Shown here one piece after another: positions 49,449 to 58,138 of a stretch of 64,000 nt of DNA (the first letter of the stretch is position 1; each line of letters begins with the position of its first letter). The position numbers were made by a program, and so were the translations under genes. Origin of the DNA: Hydrogenophilales bacterium 16-64-46 (GTDB lineage: Bacteria; Pseudomonadota; Gammaproteobacteria; Burkholderiales; Thiobacillaceae). Under the pieces are notes generated by a model. The model ran no database searches. It worked only from the letters and a program-made list of their open reading frames with translations, and had not been told where the DNA came from. The stretch lies in the NCBI GenBank assembly GCA_002281775.1, contig NCGY01000006.1:62001-126000 (forward strand), read 5' to 3'.

Positions 49449-49837
49449 GTACAAGCGGTGCCTTCGTCGGCAGCGCGGGAGTGGAACAGGTGAGCGGGCA
49501 CATCCGCCGGGAGAGGTGCGGCAGCGCGTACCGGCGTGAGACGCGTGGTCGCCCGGGATACCGCGCGGCCAGAAGACGGGATTGCTCCGGCAGAAATTCT
49601 ACAGCCGCCACCGTCCGCCAGCTGTAGTGCCTCCGTACCGGGGCCGGGGCGTCTGTCGATTCAGCGGTTCGCGGCCATTGCCGAACTAGCCGCCTGCACC
49701 GCGGCGGGAAGGTGTTCCCGCCCACCGTCATCGCGCTTCACCCTAGGCCCGGTCCAGGAGCCGGTCGGATAGGAGTCTGATCTACTGTCCTCGCTCTCCG
49801 CCCGGCCGCTACGATCGTTCACAGGTCAGACAGGCAC
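49449..49837. other. Intergenic region of about 390 bp, nothing recognised
   Basis: Lies between the TonB-like gene and an unknown gene upstream on the same strand. A long minus-strand frame crosses it and runs into the TonB-like gene out of frame; I regard that as a GC-driven artefact. Only a 7-bp hairpin (CTACAGC 49599-49605 / GCTGTAG 49621-49627) and a -10-like TAGAAT on the minus strand are seen. No RNA family is recognised. Confidence 0.5.
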
Positions 49838-50911
49838 CTAGGCGTTCTGCACAACCGGATTCAGCCGGATCTCGGCGAGGTCGCCGGTTGCCAGCGCGTG
49901 CAGGCGGGCGTCGGCGGTGGTGGGATCGCGCGCCAGGTCAATCAGTCGATGCGCGGCCTGCAGCCAGTGCGCCTCGCCCTGCTTTGCCAGATCGTGCAGG
50001 GGCGCGGGATCGCCGGTTGCCAGCCAGCGTTCGTAGGCTTGCGGCAGCGCCGGGAACAGGGCGCGGCGCTGGCCCGACAGGTTGGCGAGGTAGAAATGCA
50101 GCGAGCCGGTGGCCTCGCGTTCGAGCAGGGTCGGCAGGGTCACCAGGCAGTCGGCGAGGTGGTCGCGTACCGCGCGCGCCAACAGTTCCGCATGACGGGC
50201 ATTGAGCCTGCCGAGCATTTCCGGCCACGCCGGTCCCAGGAGTTTTTCTGCGCGAGCCTCGCCCACTTCGTGCAGGATCATCGCTTCGGCTTCGGCTTCC
50301 GCCATGCGGTCGAGTCCGCGATCCACGTCACGCTCGAAATCGTAATGGGCAAAGGCCCGGCCCAGCGCCGAGTCGCGTTCCTTGTACGACCATTCCTCGT
50401 ACTTGTTCCAGAGAAAACGCCGCACCGCGTCCATGCGCAGAAAGATCGCACCGTCGCGCATCGCCGCCGGCGGCGCGATCAGGTCGCGCGCGTATTCGCA
50501 GCCCGCCACGAGTACCTGAACGCCTTCGCGCACCTCGGAGCGCTTGAGTTCGGCGAGCACGAAATGTGGCTTGCGGAAACGCCCCAGGCCGCTGCTGTAG
50601 ACCAGGCCCTGCGGCATCAGGGCGCGATTGATGTCGTCCGCTTCGAAGGGGTCGATGCTGCTTTCGTTGAGCGGTAGCGGCGCGAAATCCTCTTCCTCGA
50701 CCGCATTCCATTCGCTCTCGCGCGCATTCAGCCAGTCGCCAAGCTCGTCCTTGGGCAAGCGCGCGCCGTAGGGCAGTTCCATTTCCCAGCGGAAGTATTC
50801 GCGCATTTCGAGCAGGAAGGTACACATCGTCATGTCGCGCGCGTGGCGGGCGTCGGCGATCATGCAATTCTTCTGCACGGTGTCGATCAGGTCGGATAGG
50901 TTGCCGGACAT
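49838..50911 (-). CDS. Conserved hypothetical protein
   Basis: Soluble 357-aa protein without signal peptide or membrane helices, which I cannot assign with confidence. The N-terminus (LSDLIDTVQKNCMIADARHA, then MTMCTFLLEMREYFRWE) and the segment KPHFVLAELKRSEVREGVQV look like a well-conserved family. The C-terminal two thirds are helical and rich in Glu/Ala/Arg, with HEVGEARAEKLLG. It precedes the TonB-like gene by about 390 bp and follows the diguanylate cyclase by about 125 bp, so it may be transcribed alone. Confidence 0.7.
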   Translation of the reverse strand: MSGNLSDLIDTVQKNCMIADARHARDMTMCTFLLEMREYFRWEMELPYGARLPKDELGDWLNARESEWNAVEEEDFAPLPLNESSIDPFEADDINRALMPQGLVYSSGLGRFRKPHFVLAELKRSEVREGVQVLVAGCEYARDLIAPPAAMRDGAIFLRMDAVRRFLWNKYEEWSYKERDSALGRAFAHYDFERDVDRGLDRMAEAEAEAMILHEVGEARAEKLLGPAWPEMLGRLNARHAELLARAVRDHLADCLVTLPTLLEREATGSLHFYLANLSGQRRALFPALPQAYERWLATGDPAPLHDLAKQGEAHWLQAAHRLIDLARDPTTADARLHALATGDLAEIRLNPVVQNA

Positions 50912-51036
50912 GGATGCGCTCCTGCTGGGGACGTGCTTGCAGTGTACGAATAAAACCGGTCAGTTCCAACCATCCGGCCGGGGGCGCGGGTCGAGCCAGC
51001 GAACGCCGGCGGGCCCGCGCCAGCGGGGCGAAGTGT

Positions 51037-52059
51037 CTACCCTTGCCCCGCTGCCGCGAGGCTTACACGGTTGCGTCCGCCCTGCTTGGCGGCATATAGC
51101 GCACGGTCGGCGCGCTCGATGAACTGGGTCGGGGATTCGCCGGGCAGGTGGCGGGCGATGCCGAGGGAGAGAGTGATGCGGGCGGCGGTTTCGTCCTGGT
51201 TGCCGCGCTTGATGCGGCCACGCTCGATGGCCCCGCGGATTTGTTCGGCGAGGGTCTGAGCGCCCTGCAGCGAGGTTTCCGGCAGCAGGACGACGAATTC
51301 CTCGCCACCGTAGCGGGCGGCCGTATCGCGGCCCTTGATGTTCTGCTTGATGACGCTGGCGACGGCGTGGATGACCTTGTCGCCAAATACGTGACCATAG
51401 GTGTCGTTGATTTTCTTGAAATGGTCGATGTCGCACATCAGCAGGCAGGGGCCTTCCGGCGCGGTATCACGGCTGTGGGCGAGGCAGTCGGCGAGTGCCT
51501 GGTCAAATCCTCTCCGGTTGGCCAGGCCCGTGAGGCTGTCGGTCAGCGAAGCTTCCCGGGCGCGGGTGATTTCGGCGCGCAGGGTTTCGATTTCACTCTG
51601 GCTGGATTCCAGGCGCTTGTTCAGGGTGGCGACCGAGGCTTGCATGGATTGTGTGCCGGCCAGCAATTGTGCGAAATTTTCCGGGTTGCGCAGCGCGTCG
51701 CCCTGGGACATGCGCAGCAGGGTTTTGTTGAACACGCCTGCCGCCTGCGAGGCGACGCCGGTGGATTGCGAAATTTCGCCCAGTATTCGCTGGAATCCGC
51801 TGGCAAAGCTGCTGGCCGACTCGTCGCTGACATCGGCCACGTGGCATTCGAACAGCTTGACGATGTCGTGTTCGTCAAGTTTGCCTTTCCGTGCAAGCAG
51901 GTCGCCGAGTGTTTCGCTCAGGCGGGTATTCATGCCGGCTACGTACTCGTACCAGACGGCATAGCTCACCGGGTGGAACGCCGCATTCTGACCGGACATG
52001 AGTGGCAGTGCACGCCGCAGGTATTCGGCGCTTTCTTCCTTGCTGTGCTGGTACTTCAT
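51037..52059 (-). CDS. Diguanylate cyclase (GGDEF domain)
   Basis: Soluble enzyme that makes cyclic di-GMP from two GTP. The N-terminal 150 residues are a helical region without a named sensor domain (YAVWYEYVAGMNTRL). A coiled-coil linker (VATLNKRLESSQSEIETLRAEITRAREA, in two blocks) leads to a GGDEF domain with SLTDSLTGLANRRGFD, CDIDHFKKINDTYGH and the active site ARYGGEEF. The allosteric RxxD inhibition site is KGRD here, so product inhibition may be weakened. 340 aa. It could balance the EAL phosphodiesterase and the type IV pilus system in this window, but no direct link is seen. Confidence 0.92.
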   Translation of the reverse strand: MKYQHSKEESAEYLRRALPLMSGQNAAFHPVSYAVWYEYVAGMNTRLSETLGDLLARKGKLDEHDIVKLFECHVADVSDESASSFASGFQRILGEISQSTGVASQAAGVFNKTLLRMSQGDALRNPENFAQLLAGTQSMQASVATLNKRLESSQSEIETLRAEITRAREASLTDSLTGLANRRGFDQALADCLAHSRDTAPEGPCLLMCDIDHFKKINDTYGHVFGDKVIHAVASVIKQNIKGRDTAARYGGEEFVVLLPETSLQGAQTLAEQIRGAIERGRIKRGNQDETAARITLSLGIARHLPGESPTQFIERADRALYAAKQGGRNRVSLAAAGQG

Positions 52060-52108
52060 GAGACGTTCCCGCTTGTTGTGATGTCTGTCTCGAATGCCGC
52101 CTAGTGTT

Positions 52109-52642
52109 TCAGTGTTTCGCAGGGTGCGGCATCAGTTTGTCGATGTAGGCAATGGAAACCGCCGAAGCGATGAAGGCCATGTGGATGACGGTCTGCCAGA
52201 GCAGAACCTTGTCATCGAGGTTCGGCGCGTTGATGAAGGTCTTGAGCAGGTGGATCGACGAGATGCCGATGATGGCGGTGGCGAGCTTGACCTTGAGCAC
52301 GTTGGCGTTGACGTGCGACAGCCACTCGGGTTCGTCCGGGTGGCCTTCGAGGTTGAGCCGCGAGACAAAGGTTTCGTAGCCGCCGACGATGACCATGATG
52401 AGCAGGTTGGAGATCATCACCACGTCGATCAGCCCCAGCACGATGAGCATGATCTTCTCTTCGGTCAGCGTGAACGTGCCGACGACGAGGTGTTCGAGTT
52501 CGACCATGAAATGCACGACGTAGACCACCTGCGCCGCGATCAGGCCGAGATAGAGCGGCACCTGCAGCCAGCGGCTGCCGAACAGGATGGACGACAGCAG
52601 CTTGTTGCTTGCGGTGGGCGGACGGTCGAGCGGTGCTTTCAT
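52109..52642 (-). CDS. UPF0114 (YqhA) family membrane protein
   Basis: Inner-membrane protein of 177 aa with four hydrophobic segments. The family is recognised by FGSRWLQVPLYLGLIAAQVV, LIDVVMISNLLIMVIVGGYE, then KLATAIIGISSIHLLKTF and MAFIASAVSIAYIDKL. Function is unknown. It follows hslU by 48 bp on the same strand and may be the last gene of the hslVU unit. Confidence 0.9.
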   Translation of the reverse strand: MKAPLDRPPTASNKLLSSILFGSRWLQVPLYLGLIAAQVVYVVHFMVELEHLVVGTFTLTEEKIMLIVLGLIDVVMISNLLIMVIVGGYETFVSRLNLEGHPDEPEWLSHVNANVLKVKLATAIIGISSIHLLKTFINAPNLDDKVLLWQTVIHMAFIASAVSIAYIDKLMPHPAKH

Positions 52643-52690
52643 GGTGGCGGATGGGGTCGTTTGGAAAGTGAGCAGTATGCAGCTGTTGAT

Positions 52691-54013
52691 TTACAGGACG
52701 TAGCGGGCAAGGTCTTCGCGTGCCGCCAGGGCACCGAGCCGGACGCTCACCGCTTCGGCGTCGACGATGTGGTCGCCACCGACGTTGCCGGCATCGAAGG
52801 AAATGTCTTCCAGTAGTTTTTCCATCACCGTGTGCAGCCGGCGCGCGCCGATGTTCTCGGTGCGTTCGTTCACTTCGAAGGCGATTTCGGCGAGGCGGCG
52901 GATGCCGTCCGGGGTAAAGCTGAGCGCCACGCCTTCGGTGGCGAGCAGCGCTTCGTACTGGCGCACGAGGCAGGCGTCGGTGGCGGTGAGGATGCGCTCG
53001 AAATCTTCCACGGAGAGCGCCTGCAACTCGACGCGGATCGGCAGCCGGCCCTGCAGCTCGGGAATTAGGTCGGAGGGTTTGGAAAGATGGAACGCGCCGC
53101 TGGCGATGAAGAGGATGTGGTCGGTCTTCACCATGCCGTATTTGGTGCTGACGGTGGTGCCTTCGATCAGCGGCAGCAAATCGCGCTGCACGCCCTGTCG
53201 CGAGACGTCGCTGCCGTGGGCGTCGCTGCGGGTGGCGATCTTGTCGATCTCATCAAGGAATACGATGCCGTTCTGCTCCACCGCTTCCAGCGCCTGCTGC
53301 TTGATGTCCTCGTCGCCGACCAGGCGCGCGGCCTCTTCCTCGGTCAGCAGTTTGAAGGCGTCCTTCACCTTCAGCTTGCGCGTCTGGCGGCGGGTCTGGC
53401 CGAGGTTGGCGAACATGCCCTGCAACTGCTGCGACAGATCTTCCATGCCCGGCGGGGTGAAGATTTCCATGTTGGGGCTGACGGCCGCTAGGTCGATGTC
53501 GATTTCCTTGTCGGCAAGCGTGCCTTCGCGCAGCATCTTGCGGAAGCGCTGGCGCGCCGCGCCGTCTTCGCGCGGCGTGTCGGGCTCGTTGAAACCCACG
53601 CTGCGCGCCGGCGGCAGCAGGGCGTCGAGGATGCGCTCCTCGGCCGCTTCTTCGGCGCGGAATTTCACCTTCTGCGTGGCCTGTGCGCGCAGATCCTTGA
53701 TCGCGGTTTCCATCAGGTCGCGGATGATGGTGTCGACGTCGCGGCCGACGTAGCCGACCTCGGTGAACTTGGTCGCCTCGATCTTGATGAAGGGGGCGTT
53801 CGCCAGGCGGGCCAGGCGCCGAGCGATCTCGGTCTTGCCCACACCCGTGGGGCCGATCATCAGGATGTTCTTCGGCGTGATTTCGTGGCGCAGCGGCTCG
53901 GCGACCTGCTGGCGCCGCCAGCGGTTCCTGAGGGCGACGGCGACCGCGCGCTTGGCCGCGGCCTGGCCGACGATGTGCTTGTCGAGTTCGTGGACGATTT
54001 CTTTTGGGGTCAT
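52691..54013 (-). CDS. hslU: ATP-dependent protease ATPase subunit HslU (ClpY)
   Basis: AAA+ unfoldase that feeds proteins into the HslV peptidase. The N-terminus [16 protein letters not shown], Walker A in [16 protein letters not shown], the pore motif in [10 protein letters not shown], Walker B in [10 protein letters not shown] and the sensor region [17 protein letters not shown] are all present. It is 440 aa and ends in ARYVL, the C-terminal tail that docks into HslV. It lies after hslV, separated by a heptad-repeat palindrome. Confidence 0.97.
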   Translation of the reverse strand: MTPKEIVHELDKHIVGQAAAKRAVAVALRNRWRRQQVAEPLRHEITPKNILMIGPTGVGKTEIARRLARLANAPFIKIEATKFTEVGYVGRDVDTIIRDLMETAIKDLRAQATQKVKFRAEEAAEERILDALLPPARSVGFNEPDTPREDGAARQRFRKMLREGTLADKEIDIDLAAVSPNMEIFTPPGMEDLSQQLQGMFANLGQTRRQTRKLKVKDAFKLLTEEEAARLVGDEDIKQQALEAVEQNGIVFLDEIDKIATRSDAHGSDVSRQGVQRDLLPLIEGTTVSTKYGMVKTDHILFIASGAFHLSKPSDLIPELQGRLPIRVELQALSVEDFERILTATDACLVRQYEALLATEGVALSFTPDGIRRLAEIAFEVNERTENIGARRLHTVMEKLLEDISFDAGNVGGDHIVDAEAVSVRLGALAAREDLARYVL

Positions 54014-54017
54014 CTTA

Positions 54018-54138
54018 GGGGCTAGGAGCTAGGAGCTAGGGGTTAGGAGCTAGGGATGTGGTCGCTTCGCGGTTCTAGAAAATAGGGCGCGGCCTAGGCC
54101 ACCTCTCCCCTGGTCCCTAGCTCCTAGCCCCTAGCTCC
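54018..54138. repeat. Heptad-repeat palindromic element between hslV and hslU
   Basis: Five 7-bp units (GGGGCTA, GGAGCTA, GGAGCTA, GGGGTTA, GGAGCTA) run from 54018 to 54052, ending in GGGA. Three inverted units (TAGCTCC, TAGCCCC, TAGCTCC) lie at 54118-54138. The arms 54032-54056 and 54114-54138 pair over 25 bp with a single mismatch around a 57-bp loop. The right arm enters the 3' end of hslV and the left arm begins 4 bp before the hslU start. Same architecture as the element upstream of mpl. Confidence 0.88.
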
Positions 54139-54662
54139 TCGATCACATGATTCTGGTTCGAATAGATGCAGATATCCCCCGCGATGATGAGGCTCTTCTT
54201 GACGATTTCAAGCGGGGGCAGCTCGGTATTTTGCAGCAGCGCGACCGCCGCCGACTGCGCGAAGGCACCGCCCGAGCCGATGGCGGCGATGCCGAGCTCG
54301 GGTTCGAGCACGTCGCCGTTGCCGGTGATGATGAGGGTGTGCTCGGTGTCGGCAACCGCGAGCATGGCTTCGAGCCGGCGCAGCATGCGGTCGGTGCGCC
54401 AGTCCTTGGCGAGTTCGACGGCGCTTCGGAGCAGGTGGCCCTGGTGCTTTTCCAGTTTGGCCTCGAAGCGCTCGAACAGGGTGAAGGCGTCGGCGGTGCC
54501 GCCGGCAAACCCGGCCAGCACGCGTTCCTGGTACAGCCGCCGCACCTTGCGCGCGGTGGCCTTGATGACGATGTTGCCAAGGGTGACCTGGCCGTCGCCG
54601 CCGAGTGCGACGTGGCTGCCCCGGCGGACCGAGAGGATGGTGGTGCCGCGATATTGTTCCAT
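54117..54662 (-). CDS. hslV: ATP-dependent protease peptidase subunit HslV (ClpQ)
   Basis: Threonine peptidase of the proteasome-like HslVU complex. The processed N-terminal threonine lies in [12 protein letters not shown], followed by [26 protein letters not shown] and GIAAIGSGG. The ATG at 54662 gives 181 aa and the family N-terminus; an upstream ATG in the open frame is not supported. The last residues (ELGARS) are encoded by the heptad-repeat element, which also supplies the stop codon. It lies 7 bp after the DUF4126 gene. Confidence 0.96.
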   Translation of the reverse strand: MEQYRGTTILSVRRGSHVALGGDGQVTLGNIVIKATARKVRRLYQERVLAGFAGGTADAFTLFERFEAKLEKHQGHLLRSAVELAKDWRTDRMLRRLEAMLAVADTEHTLIITGNGDVLEPELGIAAIGSGGAFAQSAAVALLQNTELPPLEIVKKSLIIAGDICIYSNQNHVIEELGARS

Positions 54663-54669
54663 GCCGGGA

Positions 54670-55254
54670 TTATAAGGTCCGTGCCGGTCGCCGGGTGAGC
54701 CAGTGCCAGAGGCGGCGCAGCATCCAGAGTGTTGCGACAAGGAAAACGCCTAGCGCCCCGAGAAACGCCAGCGGGTGGACAAGGGCAAGCCAGAGCCCGG
54801 CTCCGAGCAGCGTTTCTTCACCCAGCGAGGCGGCCACGTTGCTCACCGGCTCGGGCGAGGTGTTGATCAGCGCGCGGCTGCCGGCCTTGGCGACATGGCT
54901 GGTGGCGGCGAACCCACCGCCGGCGAGCGCGGCCAGCGTTTGCATCGCGCCGCTGCTGTCGCCGAATACGGCGGCCGCGAGCGCGGCCCCTGCGGGAATG
55001 CGGATAAAGGTCTGGACGGTGTCGGAGAGACTGTCGACAAGGGGAATCTTGTCGCCGACGAATTCGGCCAGCGTGAGGACGCCGCTGCCGACGAGCACCA
55101 GCGGGTGCGAGAGCACGGCCAGCGATTCGGGCAGCTCGACCCCGCCGCTGCGCCCGAGCAGGCCCAGCGCGAACACTACGGCGTAGAGCCGCAGGCCGGC
55201 CCCCCACGCCAGGGCGGCGGCGAGCGCGGCCTGGGCGATGAAGGCGTCGGACAT
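54670..55254 (-). CDS. DUF4126 membrane protein
   Basis: Polytopic inner-membrane protein (194 aa) with about five hydrophobic stretches. The family is shown by [59 protein letters not shown] and [17 protein letters not shown]. Function unknown. ATG at 55254 is used; the frame extends upstream into the STAS gene without support. It sits between the STAS-repeat gene (5 bp) and hslV (7 bp), so it is translated from the same message. Confidence 0.88.
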   Translation of the reverse strand: MSDAFIAQAALAAALAWGAGLRLYAVVFALGLLGRSGGVELPESLAVLSHPLVLVGSGVLTLAEFVGDKIPLVDSLSDTVQTFIRIPAGAALAAAVFGDSSGAMQTLAALAGGGFAATSHVAKAGSRALINTSPEPVSNVAASLGEETLLGAGLWLALVHPLAFLGALGVFLVATLWMLRRLWHWLTRRPARTL

Positions 55255-55259
55255 CCGGA

Positions 55260-56384
55260 TTAAACGGGGTGGCGGGGCATCAGCTGGGCGAGCTGGTCGA
55301 TGCCCATGACGCGGAAAAGCTCGTGGATGAGCGCGTTGTGGCCGCGCAGGGTGATGCTCTTGCCGGTGCCCAGACATTGCATGAGCACGCTGATGAACTG
55401 GCTGACGCTGCCGTAGTCGACGCGAGTCACTTGCGACAGGTCGACCAGCACGCTGCTGTGGCTGGCGGCGTAGCCGCAGACCTGTTGCAGCGAACTGTCG
55501 TTGGCGGGGGTGATTTCCCCGGCCAGTTTGAAGGCGTCGTCCGGGGCGGGTTCGGGCGGCGGGGCCTGGATCACCTCGGCGGCGCGCACCTCGCTCCACG
55601 ACGGCGGCGACACCTCGAAGCGCACGGCATAGTCTACCGCCAGATCTTCAAAGGCTTCCATCTGCCCCAGCGTCTGGTAGATCTCCAGCAGCAGCAACCA
55701 GTGCACGGTGCGGCTGTGGGTGGCGCGGTTCAGGTCCTGGAGCAGGGCGATCAGGCGGTCGACGCCGCTGACCTGCAATTTGCGCTTGGCCTTGCGCGCC
55801 TGGGCAAGAATCTTGGCGCATTCGTCTGCCCCGGCTTCGTCGACCATTTCGATGCGCGAGAAATCGATACGCAGCGTCGCTTTCCGGTCGGCTTCGGCCA
55901 TGCCCAGGGCAAGGGCCTGGGCGGCCTTGCGGTCGAGGAGGCCGGGCAGGTCGAGGCTGGCCGCAGCGGCCTGGCCGGACGGCGTGGCCGGCGTGCCGCC
56001 GTCCTGGGGTTTCCAGACCGGCGGCGAGGTTTCAAAGCGCATGGCGTAATCGAGCCCCAGCTGCTCGAATTCCTTTTCGCGATTCTGCACCGCGTAGAGG
56101 TCGAACAGCATGTGCCAGGCCCGGCGGTCGGCGTTGCCCAGAATGTCCTTCAATTGCCGCTCGGCCATGTCGGGCTGGCCGCTGGCGTAGAGGATGGCGG
56201 CTTCGTCGAGCGGGGATTGCGGCGCGCCGCTGGTTTCCTCGACGACGATACCGGAGGACGGCCCGATCCCCACCCCGACCACGGTCTGGGTCAGCGGGTT
56301 ATCGTCGGGATCGGGCGCAACAGGCTGGGCCGGCGCGTGTGCCGGGGCCTTGTCTTTGCCTCTTTTGAAAAACGAGAGAGCCAC
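55260..56384 (-). CDS. STAS domain protein with duplicated helical/STAS modules
   Basis: Soluble 374-aa protein. Two modules follow one another, each with a helical TPR-like unit and a STAS-like domain. The related boundary sequences are LDYAMRFETSPPVW and VDYAVRFEVSPPSW. The first STAS part contains LRIDFSRIEMVDEAGADEC, the second VLVDLSQVTRVDYGSVSQF, resembling anti-sigma-factor antagonists. GTG at 56384 (MALSFFKRGKDK) is chosen because the longer frame would overlap the end of znuB. It heads the DUF4126-hslV-hslU unit. Partner and role are unknown; phospho-acceptor serines are not certain. Confidence 0.78.
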   Translation of the reverse strand: MALSFFKRGKDKAPAHAPAQPVAPDPDDNPLTQTVVGVGIGPSSGIVVEETSGAPQSPLDEAAILYASGQPDMAERQLKDILGNADRRAWHMLFDLYAVQNREKEFEQLGLDYAMRFETSPPVWKPQDGGTPATPSGQAAAASLDLPGLLDRKAAQALALGMAEADRKATLRIDFSRIEMVDEAGADECAKILAQARKAKRKLQVSGVDRLIALLQDLNRATHSRTVHWLLLLEIYQTLGQMEAFEDLAVDYAVRFEVSPPSWSEVRAAEVIQAPPPEPAPDDAFKLAGEITPANDSSLQQVCGYAASHSSVLVDLSQVTRVDYGSVSQFISVLMQCLGTGKSITLRGHNALIHELFRVMGIDQLAQLMPRHPV

Positions 56385-56427
56385 GGGTACTGAATCGGCC
56401 AGATGGCGGAAAAGTTGAATGTCGAGT

Positions 56428-57198
56428 CTAGCGCCCTCGCGTCCCCGCGACAACCTGAAGCGCCGTCGCCGCCAGTGCGGCGGCGGCCAGGGTGACGACG
56501 ATGGCGGGGCCGGTGGGCCAGTCGGTCAGCGCGGACAAGACCAGACCGCCTGCGTAACCCGAGACGCCGATCAGCGGCGCCACCAGCAGCCAAATCCTGT
56601 CGCGCGTCAGGGTGGCCAGCGCTGGCAGGATCAGACTGGCGAACACCAGATAGATGCCGACCAGCTGCACCGACGCGGTGATCGCCAGCGCGAACAGCGC
56701 GTAGAAACCCGCGCTGCCGGGGCGGCCGCGTGCCACCAGCGGCCGCCAGGCGAGGCCGATGACTACTGTAATCACGGCGGCCACGGCAAGCTGGGTGTCC
56801 GTCACCCAGAGGATCTGGCCGACCAGCAGGGTCTGCAGGGCTTCGCCGCCGTGCGGGTCGCTCGCCATCAGCAGCGTGGCGAGGCTCGCGACCACGACAA
56901 AGGCCGAGCCGATCAACGCTTCCTGGCGCGCCGGCCAGCGGCGGTCGCAGGCCGCCAGCAGCGTGGCACCCACCAACGCCGCCGCGAAGGCCGTGGCCTG
57001 CACCTGCCAGCCGGTTTCCCAGCCGGCCGCGTGGGCGGCGATGACCCCCAGACCGGCGAACTGTGCGATGGCGAGGTCGAGAAACACGATGCCGCGCTGC
57101 AGGACCCGCCGTCCCAGCGGAATGTGTGTCGCCAGCACCAGCAGGCCGGCCAGCAGCGGCGCGAGCAGGAGCGCCGGATCGAGTGCGGCGGTGTTCAT
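56428..57198 (-). CDS. znuB: Zinc/manganese ABC transporter permease (ZnuB-like)
   Basis: Membrane subunit of a metal-type ABC importer (ABC-3 family, 256 aa, about eight helices). Typical segments are VFLDLAIAQFAGLGVIAAHA, GSAFVVVASLATLLMAS and VGIYLVFASLILPALATL. Its start overlaps the znuA stop (ATGA). The ATPase gene normally found in such operons is missing from this region, so the transporter needs an ATPase encoded elsewhere. Zinc is preferred because of the neighbours, but manganese cannot be excluded. Confidence 0.88.
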   Translation of the reverse strand: MNTAALDPALLLAPLLAGLLVLATHIPLGRRVLQRGIVFLDLAIAQFAGLGVIAAHAAGWETGWQVQATAFAAALVGATLLAACDRRWPARQEALIGSAFVVVASLATLLMASDPHGGEALQTLLVGQILWVTDTQLAVAAVITVVIGLAWRPLVARGRPGSAGFYALFALAITASVQLVGIYLVFASLILPALATLTRDRIWLLVAPLIGVSGYAGGLVLSALTDWPTGPAIVVTLAAAALAATALQVVAGTRGR

Positions 57199-58127
57199 GG
57201 TTTCAGTCCGGCCAGCAGCCGGGCGACGGTCGAATCGAACAGGCCGAAGAGATCGGTGCTCTGCGCGTCGCCGCCCACGGTGAACGGCAGCACGACCTGC
57301 GCGAGCCTGGCCTGGTCGGCGATCCAGGCGCTCGGCCGGGCGGGCTGGTAGGCCGCCCGCAACACCATCCTGGCCGGGGTGGCGGTCAGCCTGGCCTTCA
57401 CCTCGGCAAGCTGACCCAGACTGGGCGCGACACCCGGCTTGGCTTCGAGCACGGCGACGCGCTTCAGCCCCAGCCAGCGTTCCAGATACGGAAATGCGTC
57501 GTGCTGCACCACCACCGGCACGCCTTTGAGTGGGGCGGCCTGCGCGTCCCAGCGGGCGATGGCGGCTTGCCAGCGCGCGGCAAAGTCGGCCCAGCGCGCG
57601 CGGTAGTGCGCGGCTTCGCCCGGGTCGAGCGCGGCCATGCGCGCCGCGAGTGCCGCGCCGACGCGGCTGAAATTGCGCGGGTCGGTCTGGATGTGCGGGT
57701 TGCCGGCGGCGTGCACGTCACCGGCCGAGCGGTCGAGCACGGTAGGCTTTTCCAGCAGCGTGACGAAATCGGCGGCGAGGAATTGCCCTGGCTGGCCGGT
57801 CTGGATGGCGCGGTTGCCGGCGTCGGCCAGAATCACCGGCAGCCAGCCGATTTCCAGTTCGGCGCCGGTGCAGACCAGCAGGTCGGCACCGCGCGCACGC
57901 GCGATCAGCGAGGGGCGTGCTTCGATACGGTGCGGATCCTGGTAGGCGGTGGTGGCGGAGTAAACGCTCACCTTGTCGCCGCCGATGGCGCTGGCGAGTG
58001 CCCCCCATTCGGGTTCGCAGGCAAAGACCTTGAGATCGGCGTGTGCGCCGCCGCTCAAGGCCAGCCCGAGCACGAGGCCCAGGCGAAGCAGGAAACCCTG
58101 GCGGACAAGGATGCGATGGGTTTTCAT
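57195..58127 (-). CDS. znuA: Zinc ABC transporter substrate-binding protein (ZnuA-like)
   Basis: Periplasmic metal-binding protein of the cluster A-I group (310 aa). A signal peptide ends near LSGGAHA (residue 30). Likely metal ligands are the histidines in YQDPHRIEARPSL, GNPHIQTDP and VVQHDAFPYLERW, with a late acidic ligand. The His-rich loop of E. coli ZnuA is absent. It starts 11 bp after the porin gene and overlaps znuB. Confidence 0.9.
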   Translation of the reverse strand: MKTHRILVRQGFLLRLGLVLGLALSGGAHADLKVFACEPEWGALASAIGGDKVSVYSATTAYQDPHRIEARPSLIARARGADLLVCTGAELEIGWLPVILADAGNRAIQTGQPGQFLAADFVTLLEKPTVLDRSAGDVHAAGNPHIQTDPRNFSRVGAALAARMAALDPGEAAHYRARWADFAARWQAAIARWDAQAAPLKGVPVVVQHDAFPYLERWLGLKRVAVLEAKPGVAPSLGQLAEVKARLTATPARMVLRAAYQPARPSAWIADQARLAQVVLPFTVGGDAQSTDLFGLFDSTVARLLAGLKP

Positions 58128-58138
58128 GGCGAGTCTCC

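Noticed and set aside
48745..49731. Minus-strand frame spanning the 390-bp gap and the TonB-like gene
   Set aside because: Overlaps a better-supported frame with a transmembrane helix and TonB domain; composition is typical of out-of-frame GC-rich DNA.
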